NCBI GenBank assembly: GCA_020024475.1
Contig: JAHHTS010000004.1
Coordinates: 1 to 58,527 of the forward strand
Source of the DNA: Oscillospiraceae bacterium
GTDB lineage: Bacteria > Bacillota > Clostridia > Oscillospirales > Ruminococcaceae
Length of the DNA stretch: 58,527 bases
Reading direction: 5' to 3'
The notes under the pieces: model-generated
Databases searched by the model: none
The model's input: only the letters and a program-made list of their open reading frames with translations
Told to the model about the DNA's origin: nothing
Shown: piece by piece, positions 52,895 through 58,527 of the stretch
Layout: every line of letters starts with the position of its first letter
Numbering within the stretch: the stretch's first letter is position 1
Translations under genes and position numbers: made by a program

Positions 52895-53866
52895 TTATCT
52901 CGCTTTCAATGTTTTTGTAAGAAGCTCTACAAATTTTTCTCTGTTTGCACTAAATGCAAAATCGCAGTTAGGCTCTTTATCCTCATATCTGTGATCAACA
53001 TCAACTATGGACATACCATCACTTGCTCCCATCCCGCAATCTACATCTACATACATAGGTTTTACATCTTCACAAACCGATTTATCTATAAGATATAGCA
53101 CTGCCAATGCATCATGAACCGGTGTCATGTCTTCGCCTACTGGCTGGAAAACTGCATACCCTCTGATTCTGCGTTTGATAAAATCACCTGCTGCAAGACA
53201 CGCTTTTGTGCCTCCTGCAAGAATTTCGTCTGCCTCTTTTCCACTTACCAATGCTTTATGTGTTGCATCAAGTGGAACTATGGTGATTTTTGCACCACAA
53301 TCCATTACTATTTTTGCTGCCTCAGGATCACACCACCAGTTAAACTCTGCTGTTGCGGTTATATTACCATATGCATAAGCGGCACCCATTATTACAATCT
53401 CTTCTATATTTTCTACAATTTCAGGTTTTGCTCTCATTGCTATGGCAAGGTTTGTAAGTGGGCCTACCGGAACAAGTGTGATTTTTTCTTTTGTTTCTGT
53501 AAGTGTTTTAATATAGTATGAAACTGCGTCCATATCTTCTACTTTTTTATTCACACTGTGTGGTAAATCCAGCCAGTCTCCATGTACTTCTTGTGCTTTG
53601 AATTCCTTTCCACCGTATGGAATTTCTGGCCTTCTCCACTTTGGAAGTGTGGAAACCATTGGTAATGCACATCCTTTATAAACCGGAATTTCTTCTCTGC
53701 CAAGATATTCTAGCAAACGAAGGGTGTTCTCAGTTGTATATGTAATTCCACGGTTGCCGTTTACAGTACAAATTCCCAAAACTTCGAGTTCTTCTGTCTG
53801 TAATGCACACATTATTGCTATTGCGTCATCTGTGCCTGTGTCAACATCCATTATTATTTTTCTCAT
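52895..53866 (-). CDS. Inosine/uridine-preferring nucleoside hydrolase
   Basis: Releases free bases from ribonucleosides for salvage. 323 residues: the calcium/ribose site DVDTGTDDAIAI at the N-terminus, VNGNRGIT, the VPVGPLTNLAIA strand, EFNWWCDPEAAK and the C-terminal VHDALAVLYL. RihA/RihB-like length. ATG 53866 follows AAGGAG. Single gene between the B12 operon and csoR, divergent from csoR. Confidence 0.9.
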   Translation of the reverse strand: MRKIIMDVDTGTDDAIAIMCALQTEELEVLGICTVNGNRGITYTTENTLRLLEYLGREEIPVYKGCALPMVSTLPKWRRPEIPYGGKEFKAQEVHGDWLDLPHSVNKKVEDMDAVSYYIKTLTETKEKITLVPVGPLTNLAIAMRAKPEIVENIEEIVIMGAAYAYGNITATAEFNWWCDPEAAKIVMDCGAKITIVPLDATHKALVSGKEADEILAGGTKACLAAGDFIKRRIRGYAVFQPVGEDMTPVHDALAVLYLIDKSVCEDVKPMYVDVDCGMGASDGMSIVDVDHRYEDKEPNCDFAFSANREKFVELLTKTLKAR

Positions 53867-53997
53867 TTTTAATTTCTCCTTATGTATAGAAATACCTTAT
53901 TTCTTAATTATAAATTCCAAAAGGCTTGTTCGTCTATTGGTATATCGCACTAAATTTTATGAGATTTTTGTACAAAATAATGAAACATAAATATATA

Positions 53998-54056
53998 TTG
54001 ACTTTTTTCGTTCTTAATGCTACTATATAGTCGAACCCACCCCTATGAGGGGGGGT
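53998..54056 (+). promoter_or_regulatory. csoR-copA promoter and CsoR operator
   Basis: TTGACT (53998-54003) and TACTAT (54021-54026) have a 17-bp spacer. Directly after, ACCCACCCC-TATG-AGGGGGGGT (54035-54056) is a C-tract/G-tract inverted repeat of the type bound by CsoR. Its place at the transcription start fits repression that copper relieves. Confidence 0.8.
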
Positions 54057-54072
54057 AAGAAAGGATTGTATT

Positions 54073-54336
54073 ATGGTTGCTGACCAAACAAAAATTTTAA
54101 GACTTCTAAAAACTGCCAGAGGTCAACTGGACGCAGTTATAAAAATGGTGGAGGATGACCGATACTGTATAGATATTTCACACCAAATTATGGCTTGTGA
54201 GGGACTTATCACTAAAGCTAACAAGGAAGTGCTTACTGCACATCTTAAACATTGTGTGAATAATGCCGCCACAGAAGAAGACAGAAATGAAAAAGTTGAT
54301 GAACTAATCACTCTTATGAGTAAAATTATTAAATAG
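54073..54336 (+). CDS. csoR: CsoR-family copper-sensing repressor
   Basis: All-helical repressor, 87 residues. The Cu(I) ligands of the family are visible: Cys in RYCIDIS (about 35), His and Cys in HLKHC (about 60-64). ATG 54073 follows AAAGGA. It starts copA's operon 12 bp upstream of copA; apo-CsoR should bind the G/C-tract operator and release it on binding Cu(I). Confidence 0.93.
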   Translation: MVADQTKILRLLKTARGQLDAVIKMVEDDRYCIDISHQIMACEGLITKANKEVLTAHLKHCVNNAATEEDRNEKVDELITLMSKIIK

Positions 54337-54348
54337 AAAGGATTTCAT

Positions 54349-57168
54349 ATGAAACAAAAGTATGATATTACCGGTATGACCTGTTCTGCTTGTTCTTCAC
54401 GAGTGGAAAAAAGTGTATCTAAGTTAGAAGGCATAAGCACAGTAAGTGTAAACCTTCTTACAAACAGTATGCAGGTAGAATATCCTGACGGTGCTCTTTC
54501 TACAAATGATATTATTTCCTGTGTCGAACACGCCGGATATGGTGCTTCTCTCGTTGCTGACGATAAAAACGCAGCTAAACATTCTCAGCCTAAAGAAAAT
54601 GTGGCTGAAAAACAAATAAAAGCTATGAAAATAAGACTTATAACCTCTTTTATTTTCTGGGTTCCTCTTATGTACATCTCTATGGGCAGTATGTACGGTG
54701 CGCCACTACCTTCTTGGTTATCAGGTATGGAAAATGCCGTTTCATTCGCCTTTATTCAGTTCTTGCTCTGCCTTGCAGTAATGTATATAAACCGACACTA
54801 TTTCCAAAAAGGATTTTCTACTCTCTTACATGCCTCTCCTAATATGGACAGTCTTATCGCTGTTGGTTCTTCCGCTGCTGTTGCTTATGGTATTTTTGCT
54901 ATTTTCCGCATGAGCTATGGTATGGCATTAGGTGATATGGCACTTGTAGGCAAATATCACATGGATTTATACTTTGAAAGCGGTGCAACTATCTTAGCTC
55001 TTATAAATGTTGGTAAATATCTTGAAGCCAAAAGCAAAGGCAAAACCAGCCAAGCCATCAGTCGCCTTTTAGACCTAGCACCAAAAACTGCCGTTGTCAT
55101 TCGTGGTGATGTTGAAATTACTATCCCTGTTGAAGAGGTTGTTATCGGGGATATAATACTAGTTAAACCTGGTATGAACATTCCTGTTGATGGTATAGTT
55201 ATCGAAGGTGCCACCAGCATCGACCAAGCTGCTATCACCGGTGAAAGTATACCTGTTCACAAGGAAATTGGCGACAATGTTATCGGTGCTACAATAAACA
55301 AAACAGGATTTATTAAAATACAGGCTACTAAAGTTGGTGACGACACCACATTCGCTCAAATAGTGCGTCTAGTTGAACAAGCTAGCGCCTCTAAAGCTCC
55401 TATCGCTAAAATGGCTGACAAAATTGCCGGCATTTTCGTTCCAACTGTTATGACTATTTCAGCTGTTACATTCTTGATTTGGTACTTCATTCTAGGCGTG
55501 GGCTTTGAACTATCTCTTAACTTCGCAATTACTGTTTTGGTTATCTCTTGTCCTTGTGCTTTAGGTCTTGCCACACCTGTTGCAATTATGGTTGGTACTG
55601 GTAAAGGTGCTGAAAACGGTATACTTATAAAATCAGGAGAAGCCCTTGAAATAGCTCACAATGTAACCACTGTGGTTTTGGACAAAACAGGTACTATCAC
55701 AAAAGGTAAGCCTGTTGTTACCGATATTATCACCATAAACGGCGATACATCTCAGTTCATGAAAATTGCCGCAAGTTTGGAAAGTAAAAGCGAACACCCT
55801 CTTGCTTTTGCAATTATGGAATACGCCAAAGAAAAAAACATAAACTTTCCTGATGCACAAAACTTTAAATCTTTCCCTGGCAAAGGCATTTTCGCTGAAA
55901 TTGGAACGGATAAATTTATTGCCGGTAATGCAAAACTTCTTACTGAAAACAATATAGATATATCATTCGCAGACGAAAAGATAAACAACCTTGCTGACCA
56001 GGGTAAAACTCCTTTACTTTTTGCAAAAAACAATGTTCTTATGGGCATTATAGCTGTTAGCGATGTTATCAAACCCACAAGCAAACAGGCTATTGAGAAT
56101 CTTCGCAATATGAATATTGATGTTATTATGCTGACAGGTGATAACGAAAGAACTGCGAAAGGTATTTCTAAGCAGCTCAATCTTTCAAATACAATCGCTG
56201 ATGTTCTACCTCAAGATAAAGAAAAAGTTGTTTTTGAACTTCAAAATCAAGGCAAAGTTGTCGCTATGGTTGGTGACGGTGTAAACGATGCACCTGCTCT
56301 TGTAAGAGCCGATGTTGGCGTTGCTATTAGTGCTGGCACTGATGTTGCTTTGGAAAGCGCCGATATAGTTTTGATGAAAAACGACCTGCTTGATGTTCCA
56401 AGTGCTATTAAACTAAGTAAAGCTGTTATCAAAAATATCAAAGAAAACTTGTTCTGGGCTTTCTTCTACAACATCTGTGGTATTCCTTTAGCAGCCGGTT
56501 TATTCTATTACGGTTTTGGCTGGAAATTAACTCCTTCTTTCGGAGCTGCTGCTATGAGTTTTAGTAGTTTGTTCGTCGTTTCAAACGCTCTAAGACTTAG
56601 GTTCTTCAAAACTGATAAAAATAATTCAGTTGAAGAAGTTTTAAAAGAAATTTGTGTGAATGAAGAAGTATTAAGCATAGATACATCGGAAATTATTTCA
56701 AATAATAACATTGTCTCTAACGTGATAGAAAATTCTTCTGATAATAAAATAACTATTAAAATCAGCGGTATGATGTGCAACCACTGTGTAAATCATGTTA
56801 AAAAGGCTTTGCAAAGTGTTGATGGCGTATACAACATCAATGTTAGCCTTGAAGAAAATCAAGCTTCCTTTAACGCCGATGAAAGTAAACTTGCTACAAT
56901 AACAGACGCAGTCGCTGAGGCTGGCTACACTGTTACAGATATAGTTAAAAAGGAGAACAATAAAATGGTATTAAAAATTAATGGTATGATGTGTAACCAC
57001 TGTGTTATGCATGTAGAAAAAGCTCTTAACGCTATCGAAGGAGTTAGTGATGTTAATGTTAACCTCGAAGAAAATCAAGCTACACTTACAGCTGACCCAG
57101 ACCTTAAAGATACACTTGTGAAAGCTGTTTCTGACGCTGGTTACGAAGTTACACAAGTAATTTTATAA
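54349..57168 (+). CDS. copA: Copper-exporting P1B ATPase with two extra C-terminal metal-binding domains
   Basis: 939 residues. One N-terminal HMA domain (GMTCSAC 9-15), eight transmembrane helices, TGES (about 297), the copper site CPC (401-403), phosphorylated DKTGT (445-449), SEHPLA, and GDGVNDAP (642-649). After the last helix come two near-identical HMA domains with GMMCNHC at 807-813 and 879-885; the last one resembles a CopZ chaperone. A ribosome site and ATG at 56965 begin that last domain, so free CopZ of 67 residues could also be made. Exports Cu(I) to the cell exterior. Confidence 0.95.
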   Translation: MKQKYDITGMTCSACSSRVEKSVSKLEGISTVSVNLLTNSMQVEYPDGALSTNDIISCVEHAGYGASLVADDKNAAKHSQPKENVAEKQIKAMKIRLITSFIFWVPLMYISMGSMYGAPLPSWLSGMENAVSFAFIQFLLCLAVMYINRHYFQKGFSTLLHASPNMDSLIAVGSSAAVAYGIFAIFRMSYGMALGDMALVGKYHMDLYFESGATILALINVGKYLEAKSKGKTSQAISRLLDLAPKTAVVIRGDVEITIPVEEVVIGDIILVKPGMNIPVDGIVIEGATSIDQAAITGESIPVHKEIGDNVIGATINKTGFIKIQATKVGDDTTFAQIVRLVEQASASKAPIAKMADKIAGIFVPTVMTISAVTFLIWYFILGVGFELSLNFAITVLVISCPCALGLATPVAIMVGTGKGAENGILIKSGEALEIAHNVTTVVLDKTGTITKGKPVVTDIITINGDTSQFMKIAASLESKSEHPLAFAIMEYAKEKNINFPDAQNFKSFPGKGIFAEIGTDKFIAGNAKLLTENNIDISFADEKINNLADQGKTPLLFAKNNVLMGIIAVSDVIKPTSKQAIENLRNMNIDVIMLTGDNERTAKGISKQLNLSNTIADVLPQDKEKVVFELQNQGKVVAMVGDGVNDAPALVRADVGVAISAGTDVALESADIVLMKNDLLDVPSAIKLSKAVIKNIKENLFWAFFYNICGIPLAAGLFYYGFGWKLTPSFGAAAMSFSSLFVVSNALRLRFFKTDKNNSVEEVLKEICVNEEVLSIDTSEIISNNNIVSNVIENSSDNKITIKISGMMCNHCVNHVKKALQSVDGVYNINVSLEENQASFNADESKLATITDAVAEAGYTVTDIVKKENNKMVLKINGMMCNHCVMHVEKALNAIEGVSDVNVNLEENQATLTADPDLKDTLVKAVSDAGYEVTQVIL
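56951..56967 (+). promoter_or_regulatory. Internal ribosome-binding site and ATG for stand-alone CopZ-like protein
   Basis: AGGAG (56951-56955), nine-base spacer, ATG 56965, in frame with copA, exactly at the boundary between the two C-terminal HMA domains; the product would begin MVLKINGMMCNHC. Confidence 0.65.
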
Positions 57169-57213
57169 TACAAATCCCCCTTGTACAAACTGTACAAGGG
57201 GGATTTGTATTTG
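57168..57213 (+). terminator. Terminator of the csoR-copA operon
   Basis: A 19-bp perfect stem (arms at 57168-57186 and 57192-57210, core CCCCCTTGTAC) starting at the copA stop codon; the T tail is short, so it may also act as an RNA-stabilising end. Confidence 0.8.
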
Positions 57214-57611
57214 TAAGATATATTTAAGAATTCAAACACAGTGATTATTTATACACTATATAAAGTATACAAATTCATTTATTTAAACAATATATGCTAG
57301 CATAAAAATTTATAAAAATAAATTGTTACATAATATTACTGAACCATTAATAGTAAAACTGATACTTATCAAGTAAGTTTAACATTTTGGTGGCACAGTT
57401 TATACGCTAAATACATTTAATAATGATAAAAACGACAGTCGTTCTCTATCTCACAAAAGACCGAAAAATTTGATAATTCTACCGACTCAGCCTGGTAATA
57501 AAATCTTCCATTCTTTTATTATATTGAAAATTCGTATAATTTTTGTATAACTAAATTTTATCGATTTTAATATATATCAATAAAAGTTTAATTTTTCTTT
57601 ATAATCAGTCG
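57214..57611. other. Gap without a gene
   Basis: About 400 bp of AT-rich sequence between the copA terminator and the tRNA terminator. I find no supported gene, promoter or repeat. Confidence 0.5.
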
Positions 57612-57644
57612 AAAAAAAGAGCCACATAAAATGCAGCTCTTTTT
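57612..57644 (-). terminator. Terminator of tRNA-Ser
   Basis: AAAAAAGAGC and GCTCTTTTTT stem around a loop, T-tailed on the minus strand. Confidence 0.85.
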
Positions 57645-57735
57645 TGGCGGAGAGTTAGGGATTCGAACCCTAGGTCGGCTCATCACCGACACGAAATTTC
57701 GAGTTTCGCACTTTCGACCACTCAGACAACCCTCC
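57645..57735 (-). tRNA. tRNA-Ser(CGA)
   Basis: Class II tRNA with encoded CCA. Acceptor GGAGGGT/ACTCTCC, anticodon stem CGAAA/TTTCG around loop CTCGAAA giving anticodon CGA (decodes UCG), long variable arm GTCGG/CCGAC, and T arm TAGGG-TTCGAAT-CCCTA. The D stem is short and includes one mismatch. Confidence 0.95.
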
Positions 57736-57753
57736 ATATTGGTGCGTGAAACA

Positions 57754-57782
57754 ATTATAGCACTTTGAAGAACTTTTATCAA
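57754..57782 (-). promoter_or_regulatory. Promoter of tRNA-Ser
   Basis: Minus-strand TTGATA (57777-57782) and TATAAT (57754-57759), 17-bp spacer, about 18 bp upstream of the mature 5' end. Confidence 0.8.
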
Positions 57783-57807
57783 TACAAATATTATTCCCTT
57801 CATTGCA

Positions 57808-58458
57808 TCAATATGTCATTGGTAAAACATAGCACACTACACAAAGAAAATGTAAAAAACTACCCAAACTTACAAACAAATGCCACACACTGTGCATATA
57901 TTTTATCTTGGTCATCTTATAGAAAATAACACCGCCTGTGTAGCAAACTCCACCTGCTAACAGCAAGTAAAACGCTGGCTTTGGAAGTGCTACAACTATA
58001 TCTTTTATTGCAAAAACAACAGCCCAACCCATTACTATATATATCCACAAAGTATATTTTTCGTACTTATCCAGGTCGATTACATTAAGAGCTATGGCCA
58101 AAAATGCACAAAACCAAACTACCGCAATTACAATTTTCCCTTTTTGACTGCCATTTAAAGCTATAAGACAAAACGGTGTATACGAGCCAGCTATCAAAAG
58201 CGGTATTGATGAATGGTCAAATATTCTAAAAATAGCCTTTACCTTTTCAAACGGAAATGCGTGATACAGTGTTGACATAGTATACATTATGATTAACGCC
58301 AAGCCAAATACCAAACTGGATAAAACAGCTATCAAGTTTCCATAACAAGCAGACAAGGTTACCATTACAGTGCAACCAATCACTGCTGCTAGTGCTGTCA
58401 CACCATGACTGACACTATTAAATATTTCTTCTCCTACTGTATATCTTTTTTTACTCAT
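57808..58458 (-). CDS. Hemolysin III (PAQR-type) membrane protein
   Basis: 216 residues with seven predicted transmembrane helices. Conserved histidines and Asp/Ser of the family are visible: NSVSHGVTALAA near the N-terminus, STLYHAFP and FDHSSIPLLIAGSYTPF in the middle, and MHSVWHLFVSLGS near the end. The PAQR/hemolysin III family is thought to hydrolyse lipid amides; true haemolysis is not implied. ATG 58458 follows GGAGG. Confidence 0.9.
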   Translation of the reverse strand: MSKKRYTVGEEIFNSVSHGVTALAAVIGCTVMVTLSACYGNLIAVLSSLVFGLALIIMYTMSTLYHAFPFEKVKAIFRIFDHSSIPLLIAGSYTPFCLIALNGSQKGKIVIAVVWFCAFLAIALNVIDLDKYEKYTLWIYIVMGWAVVFAIKDIVVALPKPAFYLLLAGGVCYTGGVIFYKMTKIKYMHSVWHLFVSLGSFLHFLCVVCYVLPMTY

Positions 58459-58527
58459 AATTCCTCCAACCTTTACCAGATTATTATAGTATAACTTATA
58501 TTTTTCAAAAATATGTGAACTTTATCC

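Noticed and set aside
57588..57803. Open frame overlapping the tRNA
   Set aside because: It is a reading of the tRNA-Ser gene and its terminator, not a gene.
1..58527. CRISPR array, transposase, integrase or prophage
   Set aside because: No regularly spaced repeats and no such protein motif on either strand; terminator hairpins are single copies.

Overview
The window is AT-rich, densely packed chromosomal DNA from an anaerobic, low-GC Firmicute of the class Clostridia. The evidence is a group B [FeFe] hydrogenase beside a sensory hydrogenase and Rex, a SleC-type spore-cortex protein, a tRNA-dependent T-box, an L10 leader, an IspD-IspF fusion, and clean -35/-10 promoters with U-tailed terminators. 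A Lachnospirales-like member is my guess; the sequence does not settle the genus. Apart from a small patch of orphan genes (about 13.9-16.2 kb) there is no sign of phage, insertion sequence or CRISPR, so this is mostly core genome.

Layout. 0-3.3 kb (minus): rpmG-secE-nusG-rplK-rplA, then rplJ-rplL behind its own promoter and L10 leader; rplL runs off the left edge. 3.6-7.7 kb (plus): ddl-murI-DUF1934-argS, cell-wall precursors and arginyl-tRNA. 7.8-16.2 kb: single genes, namely two small membrane-linked orphans, dinB, an isoaspartyl dipeptidase, a SleC-like spore protein with three peptidoglycan-binding repeats and a sigma-K-like promoter, an EamA transporter, an unknown small protein, and an XRE regulator/membrane-protein pair with its own palindromes. 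16.5-21.4 kb (minus): rex, PAS-linked sensory hydrogenase, SpoIIE-type phosphatase, group B [FeFe] hydrogenase, a redox/H2-sensing operon. 21.7-36.7 kb (plus): HD phosphohydrolase, HAD phosphatase, fused ispDF, cdaA-cdaR (c-di-AMP synthesis), a COG2509 flavoprotein, recJ, relA/spoT, dtd, metallo-hydrolase, hemZ, a nucleoside kinase and a zinc-ribbon protein. 37.1-47 kb (minus): thiD behind an odd TPP-riboswitch-like leader, then pyrC-carB-pyrK-pyrD-pyrF-pyrE, with pyrB separately behind an attenuator. These give most of UMP synthesis, but carA is absent. 47.3-49.9 kb: a MetNIQ-like ABC importer under T-box control. 50.1-53.9 kb: two membrane proteins, a cobalamin-riboswitch operon (DUF4430 lipoprotein plus ECF S component), and a nucleoside hydrolase. 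54.0-57.2 kb: csoR-copA copper-response operon. 57.6-58.5 kb: tRNA-Ser(CGA) and a hemolysin III family protein.

The most notable points are RNA-level and architectural. Two fusion genes (ispDF and copA with a C-terminal copZ-like domain) each keep a strong ribosome-binding site and ATG exactly at the domain junction. The pyrB leader can fold into two mutually exclusive hairpins and its transcript seems to begin at an in-frame AUG. The T-box specifier on the Met-type importer can be read as His or Met, and its ATPase lacks the methionine-sensing domain. A B12 riboswitch controls a transcobalamin-like lipoprotein and an ECF S component. The TPP element has a normal 3' half but an abnormal 5' half.
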